A stretch of 64,000 nt of DNA, taken from Paracyclopina nana (Eukaryota > Arthropoda > Copepoda > Cyclopoida > Cyclopettidae). Both the position numbers and the translations under genes were made by a program. The DNA is taken from contig JAGUCH010000009.1 of assembly GCA_019096065.1 (NCBI GenBank), positions 2,366,001-2,430,000 on the forward strand. The letters run 5' to 3'. Of the stretch, positions 1 through 13,700 are shown piece by piece; the first letter of the stretch is position 1, and each line of letters starts with the position of its first letter. The notes beneath the pieces were generated by a model. The model saw only the letters and a list, made by a program, of their open reading frames with translations, ran no database searches and was not told where the DNA came from.

Positions 1-599
1 TTGATAGCATTCACCTTCAAAGCATCAAACGATGACAAAAGCATAAAAGTAAAAGATTAGTTCGTTGATAGGCAACTTTTTCATGCATAATTGGTTTATA
101 ATGACTTTGAGTCGTAATTAATGACCTCATTTCAGCTGCATATACAGCATTTTTAAGCAATCAAAGACAATTTTTATCACACTTTTTTGCGTTGCTAAGC
201 GCCGAATTCTATTGGACACGCATAACTGCTCCAATTCCTACGCCTCAAAAATTACAACACTCGCGTATCTTTTTTTCTCCCAAAAAGACCTTGAAGTTTC
301 CTTTCCCCAAAAAGTGCAGTGTGCGTAGTAGCAGAAAGAAGCTGACCCTCCTTAAAAAAATGCGCTCAGCTCAGCTCGAGGTATTTCCGATCCCTGACCT
401 CTTCCCAGCTAGCTAGCAGAGGCGCTCGCTCCCCGCAGCGCTACCAGCTAAAGTGCGTGGCAGTAATTCTCCGTTTTTGGCACTTTTGCCAAAACACCTG
501 GCCTCTTTTGATAATTTAGGTCTCGTCTCTCTGCCTTTGAGTTGAGTGAGAGCGAGTGTGCTGCCAAGAAGAAGAAGAGTGTTCTGGGCGACGACCTCG

Positions 600-965
600 C
601 AGCCTCACAATCCCAATCTCCAGCCTCGTCTGCCTTTCTGCAGTTAGGCGAGGCCACCTCACATTTGTAGTGATGCACCGAGTGGCAATTCTGCCCCTGA
701 AAGGTGTATTAAATCAGTGATTAGTCCCCTTCTCTTTGTGCCATAACCCCCCTCTGACCCCTGACTGCACACCCCGCCCGAGTTGGGTGTCGGGCCAAAT
801 TCCAGCCTATCCTTAAGTGGTCCTCGGCGACTCTCTTCTCTGCGTGAAAACGACCTCGGAGGCCGCGTGGCAAAAACTTGCAGCAGCCTTAACAACATCC
901 TGGAAGAGGCAGACTCGCACACATTTTTTATTTCCACAGCAGCAAGCAGCAGGAGGTTATTTGAG
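600..965 (+). other. Putative noncoding first exon and promoter region of the GRK gene
   Basis: A CT/GA-rich stretch ends in a good splice donor (GAG then GTAAGC at 966). It could be spliced to the acceptor at 4501-4502, which precedes the GRK start codon by 28 bp. No ORF in this exon is convincing. The 5' limit is arbitrary because no TATA box or clear Initiator is seen. This is inference from splice signals only. Confidence 0.35.
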
Positions 966-3900
966 GTAAGCCAATATTTTTCAAAAGCTAAGTGAAATAT
1001 AGGGAACCGTAAATCGTACCATATTTATCCTACCGGCAAGCTCATAAGATTTCAGACGGCTGATTGCTGACTTCGTAGCGCCGTCTGAATGAGCAAAATG
1101 CCTTATTTTCTTGATTATTTTTCGTAAGGTATAATTTTTACAAGTTTAAGTAGTGTCTAAGATTCAAATTGACCAATTATATTTACATCTCACTATATTT
1201 AGAGAGCTATCTTTCCTCTAATTCCATCTTTTCCTCAAATTACAGGCTGGCCTTTGGGCTGGCTTACGGGCAAGCTAGAACACTAATTAAAAGTGTATCC
1301 AGATTGACCCATTATATTAAAGTGGCGTTTTTGTACGAGGGAGCTGGCTCTTTTTGACTTTTAAATATAGTTCACATCTGGCAGTTCATTTGTTAAACGT
1401 GTCAACTACGCGCGCGCACTGATGACGTCAAGCCGTCTGAACTCAGTGCCATCTAGCGCAGTCAGCTTGACTTCGGGTTCCTATAATTGCCGTTTGTTGT
1501 GCGCGGACACATTGTTTACATTGAGTTTTGTTTATGGCATTGTTATTATGCTGGGCCAATTTGGCACACTTGTCAAGGCTTCATTAGTATACTTTTCAAT
1601 TGTCATTCGCATTTACGTGCTTATTTTGGACTGAAATGTCATTTGGGTAAAATATTGCGTGTCAGTGTCCTTTTGGGAAGTGTGTCATGCTCTGAAAGGT
1701 CTCGATTTTTAAAGGGGATTTTTTATGGTTTCTCATGGTAAAATGAAGGTTTTTTGAGGTGAGGCCCGTCTTTTTGTATCTTGTTACCTGCTAGGTGTCA
1801 TTTTCAGCTCAATTTTATCTTCCAGCAGATCTCTAAATGATGATGAGCAGCAGCAGCAGCAGCTCTTCCTTCTCTTAAAGCAATTTCTGCCTAGATAAAC
1901 AAGAGATTTTTATCTACGAAATGCCAATGTATATTATTATTCTGGCTGAAAGCTGCTATTTTTACGAGCTTTAAATATTGCCTTTAAACCACCTGAAACC
2001 TGATTGTTTGGCCTGACAGCTCTGTTTTTTATTAGTTTTGCAAGGATTCTTCTTGTAGCTTCAAAAAATATGTAGCATTCATTCAAAAGCTTAATAGTGA
2101 GAAAAAACTGAATGTGGGTCCAAACCAGACTGCTTTGCATTTTATGACATGCCATTGTTTGCTGGAATGATTTATGCTTTTGGTTAGCCATAAATGTCTT
2201 TCTAGCTTTGATCTTGGATTTTTTCCTCCCTTTACGTAGCTTATATTCACAAAGAGCATAACGCTGACCTATGCATCTTGTCAAATGAGCACGCTTTGCA
2301 CGATTTGTCCCCAAAAGTTAATGGCTTCTCAATGAGTTTTGGCCTGATCGCAAACAACTTTATGTTATGTGTGTCAAAGTTGGCAGCCCTCTAAAGGTAG
2401 TTGACCTTCGCTTTTTTACGAGCTGTTTATTCGCCCAATCTGACTGCTTCTTTTTGGCATTCAAATCAAAAAAGGACTTTATGAACGTGACAGTGTGTCA
2501 TGCTAGCTCATTTGTCAATAATCCACCAAACAGTTGGCATTTCAGGATAGATGGACGTCGTTGTCGTGGCTCGCAACCAATATTGTAAAGTGCCTTTTAA
2601 CTCAAGTGCGCGACCACTTTTCGAGCTTGTGTGCCCAATTAAAAACCACTGAATTCTGTCACGAGTAAACCTTGCTGCATTTGCTAAAAATCCCAATTTG
2701 TGCAATTTTTAATACTGCCCATTGTGTGCGTACATAGTATTTTTTGGCCAAAGGCAGAACTGAGCAGGGTTTTTTATAGATAACTTGGGCTTCGCACACC
2801 AGCCATTTCTTTTTATTAGTATTAGCAGCCTAACCCAGGAATTTTTATGTGCGGAGGAGGCCGAGCTTCGTGACTGGACTAACCAGTTGTGGCAAAATAT
2901 TGATATTGCTCGCATCTCAGATTAGTATTGGATATCGAATACTTATAGCACTCGGACAGAGTGTATGAGTATTTAGTTGTGTTTTCGCCTGTGTAGGAAA
3001 ACTGACTGGAATGTTTACCCCTCAGGCCTGATTTTAGTTTTTCTTGACCACAAAGCATGTTTTCTCTTCAAAAATGGAAATAAGTGCATCGTTATTTTAT
3101 GGCCAGCCATCAAAAGAGTACACGAGGAAAAACGTCAGCTCACACGTTTCATGCCTCATTAATGTTCATCATTCAGCTACTTACATTAATTATCGCGTAG
3201 TAAAAATGCACACAAGTAGAACAGCTTTGAAAAAGGCAGCCGCAATCATGGACACCTGTGAATTTTCCCGTATTTTCAGCCTTCAGTTCTCAGTGCTAAA
3301 AAAGTGTGTTAAGTGGGGCAAATAGCTTAAGTGGCAAAAAGTGAAGAAAAATCAAAACATTTGTGTCTCAATGGAGGTTTTGTGTCCTGACTTAATTATT
3401 TTCTGAGCTACTGTTAGCATTTTTCGTGTCTTTTACGTAAAGCACGCGCGTTGCTCTCGAGGCTAATAGCACTCTAATTTGGTCATTTCGAGAGTGGTTT
3501 TCCAGCAACTCGAGATTAAATTGCTCCCTGCAGGCTCCCTATAGTCATGCCCTTTTGAAAAAAAAACGATGTATCTTTATGTTTGAGAGCTCATATCCTC
3601 AGCCCAAGCAAGAAAATGTTGTTTATGGTCATAAATGAAAGCTTGAGGCATCATGACATTTCCTTTGCGCGAGATGATTCAGCTTCATATCCACAACAAC
3701 TTTCAGCCGTGTCAAACTACAAGATTTCAAAAGTACTTCTAGAAAGTGAAACGATATCACATTAGCTTCCTTTTCCTGCTGGCTCTATTAATAGGTGGCG
3801 CTGCGTAGGCTGCCCTTTCAGCCGGCCGGCCGTGCAGCCGCAGCCCGTCCCTGCTAAGAGCGCCGCCAAGCGGAGAAAATTACTATTAACAATCCAAGGA

Positions 3901-4502
3901 AAAAGTGATGAGTCTCTGCAGACTCATAAAAGAATAATCGTGGCACAGAAAGCTAGCTCAGCGCTTCTGGAGCGTTTGCTTTTGCTAGCTGATCTTGAGA
4001 GCTCTCAAAGTGAAGAAATTATCATTGTCATGGCTAAATTAAGGAAAAGTCACTGAGATTCCTCTTTTTGGTGATTTTGCGCGGCAATTGAGGAAAGCCA
4101 TTGACATGTTCGCAGCCCATTTATTTGGAATCAGAGCTGCTCGGGTTGCAATAAACGATAGCCACCGTCGTATCTTATTTAGGCACGGATAATGATTGCC
4201 TTTTGAAATTCTCGTCATTGCTAATTGAGTGGAAAGTAGTGGATCGAGTTTTATTGCATAAGCTAATGCCATGCTATAATGGGAAGAAGGCTAATTTTGC
4301 TTTTCTCTCTATCTCGTTTCCTGGCGCTAATGGTTATGCGCTTGATTTATGCCATGCAAATCTTTTTAATGAACTTTCTTGATAACATTATCATCATCCA
4401 GTGGCCAAGGCCATGCTAATGTACATATAGCAGTAGTAAGGCCATAAAAAGTCCTCAAGGCCAGCAAGTCAAGGTTGGATTGTACGAAGTTTTTCTTTCC
4501 AG
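966..4502 (+). other. Probable large first intron of the GRK gene; no gene seen
   Basis: About 3.5 kb of AT-rich DNA with only short scattered ORFs that lack family features or splice partners. A short AGC microsatellite lies near 1843-1862. The stretch ends in a pyrimidine tract and AG at 4501-4502. I see no RNA gene here. Confidence 0.4.
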
Positions 4503-4530
4503 ATTGTAGCCGAATCTTGATGAAACAGTC

Positions 4531-7272
<2,742 letters not shown>

Positions 7273-8040
7273 TGAGATATAGTTGGCCATCTTGAGAATC
7301 GCGCAGAGCAAAGCTAAGCTGAAGACATAATTTGAAAACCTGGTTGATTTGGTTGGTTAACACTATTATTATTTCTGTCATTCATTCTGCTTCAGATTTG
7401 TGTTATACATTAATTATTAGTATATAACTATATCTACTTTTGTCAGCCGTACCTGTTGAAAAATGACACATGCACACAACATTGAAAACGCGAGCACATC
7501 TGCTAAAAAAAGGTTTCTCCCCTCCCTCCCCAATGCGCTCAATATATGCTTTTTCAAAGTCTGAAGATTAGAAAAAAGTAAACAGGTTTTGTTGGCCTTT
7601 CTTCTCTTTATTAATTTTCTCTCGCCCTCCCACTCACGCGCTTATTGAAAGACTGAAATGGAATTTTCATCATAATCATCAATCTGATGCTTTTAAGCCA
7701 GCTTTCACTGTACAAGCTCCACCCACCCTCCTCCTTGCTCCCGCATTATTAAACTGGAGGACGCCATATTACAATTTTGAAAAAATCTCAGCTGCAGAAC
7801 AAATTTTTTAGCTCAAATCCATTTCATCTTGCCATTAGTTTCAATCGGCTACAGAAACTAAAGTATTTGTGCTACTACAAAACCGATGACTCAAAAGACA
7901 TTTGAATTTACCGCCATTTTCACACCAGACTACCGAGCATGGTGACAAAACACGCGCGCAAATTTAAATACATACTTTACGCATTGCTACTTTAAAAATA
8001 CCCTTCAATGTCATTGTGAGCAACAACAATAAAATAAAGA
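7273..8040 (+). other. GRK 3' untranslated region with polyadenylation signals
   Basis: No ORF of interest follows the TAA. Two AATAAA hexamers at 8029 and 8034 are the likely polyadenylation signals. The convergent GPCR ends only about 70 bp further on, with its own AATAAA (TTTATT on this strand) near 8068, so the two 3' ends lie very close. Confidence 0.5.
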
Positions 8041-8111
8041 CCCCAATATTGTTTGAAAAAAGGATATATTTATTTTTAAATTGGCATATCTATGCATTTG
8101 TTGCTGGGACA

Positions 8112-9026
8112 TTAATCTAAATCAGTAGGGTCGTGATATTGTAGGCCGGTTGGGGGCACTGCAGGTCTCACTACATTTTTCTTGTGCTGAGACTTCACAG
8201 TGAAGCACAAGACCAGTGGCAAATGTAGGATGCTCATCAAGTTACCGACATTGTACACCGATGTAGTGAAACCCACCGAATATCTGACAAGACAGTAGGA
8301 GAGGAATACAACCAAGAATTGACTGCATGAAATCACCGTTGATATGACTGGGACTGTATCTCTCAAGGGATCATTTGACGATGATCTTAATGGGACACTA
8401 TTAGTAGTCCAGGCCTCCATCCGGATTGGTTGGCTCCTATTCTGGTTTCTTACAAAAATCACCAACTGGATGTCATAAGATATTGACACAATTATTGGCA
8501 CCAATGTGATCACTATGAAAATGTAGCTGTAGATCTGCGATTTTGTAGTGCCCGCACAATTCGCCACAAAAGTGGAGAAATGGAGACCACTTAAGGCGCT
8601 AGTGAGGTAGACAAAGATCCAGAAAAGTGCAAATATGATGATCCCCAGCCAAAAGCACTTTTCAATTTTTACATGGTTCACCAACAAATTTCTGCCTGTT
8701 TGATTTGCCATGTAAAATCGGATGCAGGCTAAAAGTGAGTTGAGAAAAGTGCCCATGCAGAACCTGGCTATGATGGTGACAAGCAATAAGGTACAGGATA
8801 AATCTGACTGGGCGTGTTGCCACATCAGAAGAATGTATCCAATAAATTGAAGAGCGAGCATTAGAATGTTAAAGATTCCTTCAGCTAGCAAAACTTTTTT
8901 GATGTGCTTAGATACTTGCAGCTTTCGTTGGATGTAGATGATGCTGCACACTGTCAAGGACAGGCCCAAGAAACCCATTGTGAAGATACTGACATCCATG
9001 TCAGCATTGACTAAGTCAAGGACCAT
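8112..9026 (-). CDS. Seven-transmembrane receptor, intronless, tandem copy A
   Basis: Single-exon gene of 304 residues with about seven hydrophobic segments. I do not recognise a named family. A TM3-end motif ACIRFYMANQTGRN stands where DRY-type motifs usually lie. The TM5/TM6 loop holds VIFVRNQNRSQPIRMEAW, and the short tail has FTVKSQHKKN and VRPAVPPTGLQYH. Copy B at 9829-10749 shares these cytoplasmic segments almost exactly, while the transmembrane and outer segments differ more. That fits a lineage-specific chemosensory or orphan receptor family; function is inference. The start ATG is followed by LDLVNADMDVS, with no signal peptide. The gene is convergent with the GRK gene. Confidence 0.88.
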   Translation of the reverse strand: MVLDLVNADMDVSIFTMGFLGLSLTVCSIIYIQRKLQVSKHIKKVLLAEGIFNILMLALQFIGYILLMWQHAQSDLSCTLLLVTIIARFCMGTFLNSLLACIRFYMANQTGRNLLVNHVKIEKCFWLGIIIFALFWIFVYLTSALSGLHFSTFVANCAGTTKSQIYSYIFIVITLVPIIVSISYDIQLVIFVRNQNRSQPIRMEAWTTNSVPLRSSSNDPLRDTVPVISTVISCSQFLVVFLSYCLVRYSVGFTTSVYNVGNLMSILHLPLVLCFTVKSQHKKNVVRPAVPPTGLQYHDPTDLD

Positions 9027-9828
9027 GTTGATGTGAACTTGTTTGATGCTCAGGAAGGAATGAGGCCTAGGAATTCATCCACTTTTCATGTACTCTCTGG
9101 TAGCACTCGTCCTCGTTTATGCAAGAAAACTAGCAGGCGTCATTAAATATGGTTAACAGAGCTGAAAAGCTTACGCACGCCTTACCAACTGTTTAAGAAG
9201 GAATTCGGTTTCCTTCTTGACTTGAGCATCCCGGATATCTCTAATCACGAGTGGGCAGCGCGTTCCTGCTTAAGGAATTTTCTATACAACCAACCTTCTA
9301 AAAAAAATTTTCGAGCGCTGTAATGGAAGCTTTAAAGATGAGTGAAAGGAGTTTTTTACATAAAAAAGTTACAAACTTTAATTCAAAATGAGAAAGTTCG
9401 TTCCAAAGAAGTGTCTTTGGTTCGTTCTTTAGCGAGTGGTTTCATAAAAAAGTGTACTTAAGAAGTGTATTTAAGATGAAGATTTACACATGCATTGACA
9501 GCAAATGCTTTTTAAAATTGAGAGGCCATTGAAGTAGCTCTTCAGAGGGACGCACAAGCAGACTCAAAAGTCTTAAAAAAGAAAGTACAATGTGGAAATT
9601 GAAGCAAGCTTGGGATTACAACGCTGAAAAAAGCTTTTACGACAAGGGCACATTTAGTGCGTGTTAAAATCCTAGCTTTCCTTATTTTCTCTTTATTTTG
9701 CAACGTGAGCTAGATATCACAAACCTAAGTGAGCAATGTATAAGGAGGAAATAAATATCATTCCGGTTTATTTTGCATTTTTGACTCAATAGAATTAGAA
9801 ATAACATTCAGAAAGCTTGAAAATACAT
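9027..9828. other. Spacer between the two tandem GPCRs
   Basis: About 800 bp with no ORF of note. A TTTATT (AATAAA on the minus strand) near 9766 is the likely polyadenylation signal of copy B. The rest should hold the promoter of copy A. No repeat or RNA gene is seen. Confidence 0.4.
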
Positions 9829-10749
9829 TTACACATTTGGTTCTTCAGACGGTTCATGATATTGAAGTCCAGTTGGAGGGACTGCAGGTCTCACGGCATT
9901 TTTCTTGTGCTGTGATTTGACTGTGAAGCAAAGAATCACTGGCAAGTGAAGGATGCTTACAACATTACCCGTAGCATACACAGGCAAGACAAATCCATCT
10001 GATGCTAAAACTAGCAAGTAGGAGAAGAATACCACTAGAAATTGAACTGAAGAAATAGCTGTTGAGATGACAGGGACTGTATCTCTCAAAGGATCCTTAG
10101 ATGATGATCGTAATGGAATGGAATTAGTTGACCATGCCTCCATCCTAATTGGTTGGCTCCTATTCTGGTTTCTTACAAAAATCACCAGCTTGATGTCATA
10201 AAATATTGACACAATTATCGGTGTTAGTGCTGATATAATGTAAATATAGCTGAAAATGTTACATTTTGCTGTGCTAGCACAATCAGCGACAAACGTTGAA
10301 AAATGGTAACCAAATATGGCTCCAAGGATATAAATAACAAACCATGAAATGGAAAATATGACCATAGATCTTACAAAGTACTTTTCAATTTTGCCATGGT
10401 TTACCAACCGATTTCTGCCTGTTTGATTGGCCATGTAAAACCGAATGCAGGCTAAGAGTGTGCTTAGAAAAGTTGTCATGAAAAATCTTGCCATAATAGT
10501 TGTATGCAGTAATGTACACGATAAATTGGTGTGAGACTTTTGCAACTTGAACAGAACATACCCAATGAGTTGGATGACAACAGTTAATATGTCATAAAGA
10601 CCTTCTGCCATCAGAACTTTTTTAATGTGCTTTGATACCTGCAGCTTCTGGTGAATATAAAACATGCTAGACGTGGTGATAGCCAAAGCTGCAAACCCGA
10701 GGGTGATCGCCTCCAAATCTTGAGGTTCTTCTGTGAGATCAGAAAACAT
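9829..10749 (-). CDS. Seven-transmembrane receptor, intronless, tandem copy B
   Basis: Single-exon gene of 306 residues, paralog of the 8112-9026 gene in the same orientation 0.8 kb away. Identical or nearly identical cytoplasmic motifs are ACIRFYMANQTGRN, VIFVRNQNRSQPIRMEAW and FTVKSQHKKN. The N-terminus (MFSDLTEEPQDLEA) and several membrane segments differ. Pairwise identity looks well above half overall and is concentrated on the inner face. The tail ends in YHEPSEEPNV. Local tandem duplication is the simplest origin. Ligand unknown. Confidence 0.88.
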   Translation of the reverse strand: MFSDLTEEPQDLEAITLGFAALAITTSSMFYIHQKLQVSKHIKKVLMAEGLYDILTVVIQLIGYVLFKLQKSHTNLSCTLLHTTIMARFFMTTFLSTLLACIRFYMANQTGRNRLVNHGKIEKYFVRSMVIFSISWFVIYILGAIFGYHFSTFVADCASTAKCNIFSYIYIISALTPIIVSIFYDIKLVIFVRNQNRSQPIRMEAWSTNSIPLRSSSKDPLRDTVPVISTAISSVQFLVVFFSYLLVLASDGFVLPVYATGNVVSILHLPVILCFTVKSQHKKNAVRPAVPPTGLQYHEPSEEPNV

Positions 10750-13700
10750 GGTAGTTCTCGTTGTGACTGCGATGTTAATGTTCTACGAGGAGAGAGTGTA
10801 GCCCCTTTTTCAGATGCGCCTCCTTGACACATTAGGATACTATGGTTACTCAGCTCAGAAACTATTCAATTCAGAGCAGTAGATTTTAATGAGTAGAACG
10901 TTCTCAAAACTCAGTTCCAAAAACAGCCTAAAGGTGGCCGGCCGGCCTAAGCTACGTACGGTAGCACGACATCCGCCCATATTTGTTCAACCGTTTTTGC
11001 CATTATGTTATGCTATTTTTTATTTGGTAATTTTACAGAGAAACCATGAACACTTAAAATTTTCGTTCCGATCGGAGCTGTAGTTTGAATTGTGTATTTG
11101 TGATTTTTTCCAAAAAAGAGGTCAGCTGTTGTTTAGAGGGAGATACTCTCATCGAAATCTAGGGCTCTAGTTCAATTATGCTGCGGATGGTGAGCGTAAG
11201 AATGATTATCAATCTATTTAAGGGTAATCCCTCGTTATCCCATAGTAAGGGTCGGAAATTATGTCTACTTAACTCGGTGCTATTGTGTCTTGGTTTGCGT
11301 GTGAAGCTAGATTTATTCAGAATTCCCCAATTAAATAAGAGGGTCAATTATTCGACAAACTTTGCCCATGTATCGCACATAACTAACAGTTACAGTGATT
11401 GTTCTTTCACCAAAACAGCGTAGGAACATTTACGTACGCATAAGCAAAATATCGACTGTGATATGCTGCTGACCGAAAACAATTCCTTGAGCTATCACAG
11501 TGATGTACATGGACCATCGCTACATACTCATCAATATTCATTTACTAACTGTAACCGGTTTTACTCGCGAGTAAATTCACTTTGCCGATCGTGTCAGCTT
11601 TTTGCAAACCCCGTGACGTCACAACATGGCATTCCGGCAAGTTCATTTCGCTCGGAAAATCGGTCACAGTTAATAAAATTTGACTTGCTGCTTCTCAGGA
11701 CTTCGAAGGTAACGTAAATAATGCCCTCGGTGAGTAAAATAAAACCTCGCCTCACTATTCCCCTCGCTTCGCTCGGTTCAAGATTCGGCTTGGTTTCATT
11801 TACTCACCTAGGGCAATTTTTACTTACCTTCTCAGTCCCGAAAAGCAGCAAGTAAAATACTATTACTCCTTGAGCATATTCTTCGGAAATTACAGTGACA
11901 TTAGAAGAAGGATCGTTCTTTTTAAAGCAAGTTTTAGGCCATGGAATCTCGAAACCTTTCTTCTCATATTCCCCCTTCTCTTTAGGCTATTCTTGACGGA
12001 ACAAAGAGACGTAAAATCACGAAATCTGTTCGTCATAACCGAGATGGCGCTGCAATCACTATAAATGGGAATTAAAGTAGAAAGTAACGAAGATGCTGGA
12101 GTAAACAACTCCAACTATTATTCCTTCAGAATTTTTCATTTTGAAATGGAATTTGAGATAATCAATTTGTAGTATGATAAACTTTATTCAATGGCTTTGA
12201 ATATTCTAGCCCAAGCCAAAAAACAGGAAGGGCTACTATCAGCTTCATTTCTACTTTCCTAATCTACACCTTTAAAGCCAATGTTGCTCATTTTTGCTGA
12301 AACTGTTTAGTTTTGAAGTGAGCGCTGCCTGATTTTTTTCTTCATAAAAGCTCTCAATTTTGACGTTTTCTGGGAAAACTCTGGCAATAAATTGTGTACA
12401 TAGATAAGATTCACAGTGTTTAACTTTTTTCGTCAGACGGATTACCTCAGCTTGCTTTTTTTAAATATTTTTTTCAATTATGCTGCAATTTGAGCAGCTA
12501 ATGTTGAATATAGATTCATCTATACCTGACTCTGCTTGATCGAGCTTTCAATTTTTTTTCAGAAATATCGACACAAAATCTCGTTCTTTTAGAAGCTCAT
12601 GATGGTCTCGTTGTTTTAACAGTAAGGTAGATAATACTCATATTTGATGCATGCGAGTGCGCGTGAGTTATAGTCATTGAAAAGGAGTAAAATCGTCCAT
12701 TATTATCGAAACGCCCACGGTTTCAAGACAAAAGTCGTGGATGTCCAAAAAGGAGTTCATCTTCGCCATAAAATCGAGATTTGCGACTCGTCCAAGCCTT
12801 TTACGAAGCCAAGTGAAAATAATAAAAAGGGGAAACTCGTTAATCTAGACTCTTGCTTCGTATCTCTTCCACTCCAACGAACGGAAAGGTAAAAATAGAC
12901 TCAAAATGGAATTTTGCCAATGCATCATCGTAGCAATTTTTTATTCTCTTGCGTTTAAAGTTTATGTCAACTAGACGTGAATTGGAAAAAACGTAATAAC
13001 GACCCACGCAATTTTCAAATGTCAACCCAGCCTTACGCCAAGATGTAAATTACGAGATAATTTTTCCTAGGGTATCTCGAAAAGGCCAATTTGAAAATGT
13101 ATTTTTAAAAAGTCTGCAGCAGATGATTAAAAAAATTAATTAAGTTGTGAGATCTCAGAGGTTTTAGGGACATTTTTTGCCGCTAGGTACCGCATCCACT
13201 CTGGGGAAATTTATTATTTCTTTGCCCGCTTCGATAAGGCATGCCAAAAATCCAGGACAAAAATGTTTCGCTGAAAAAACCAATGGAATTTACGAATATC
13301 TTGCGTAATTCTGATTTTGCAGTTTAGAGTTACAATAAAAACTACTACTACAAAATATTTTAGCTATTTTGTTCTTATTCGGCGATAAAAGAATCTCCTC
13401 TTTATAGAACCAAATTTGATCATTCAGGCTTGAAACTTTGGACTGTGAGAGTGTTGTTGCAGTAAATAACTAGGTGTAGACAATGTACTAAGTAGATCAG
13501 ATTACGAAGTTATTTCCTTGGGCCATAAATCGGCCTGATAGTGTCACTATGTCCGCTTTAATTCGGAGAAACAACTGAAAAGATCTTCCATGCATCTAGA
13601 ACATTCAAAGGCTGCAACTTTTGATTGGATTCTCTTTTTATGGTTAGTGTTGTTTCTGTGAGCGCCACTTTCTTGCCCACCAGGTGGCGTTTCAAAACAA

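Noticed and set aside
3832-4056. ORF with basic residues upstream of the GRK start
   Set aside because: It does not open on ATG, shows no domain or splice partner, and lies in the probable first intron.
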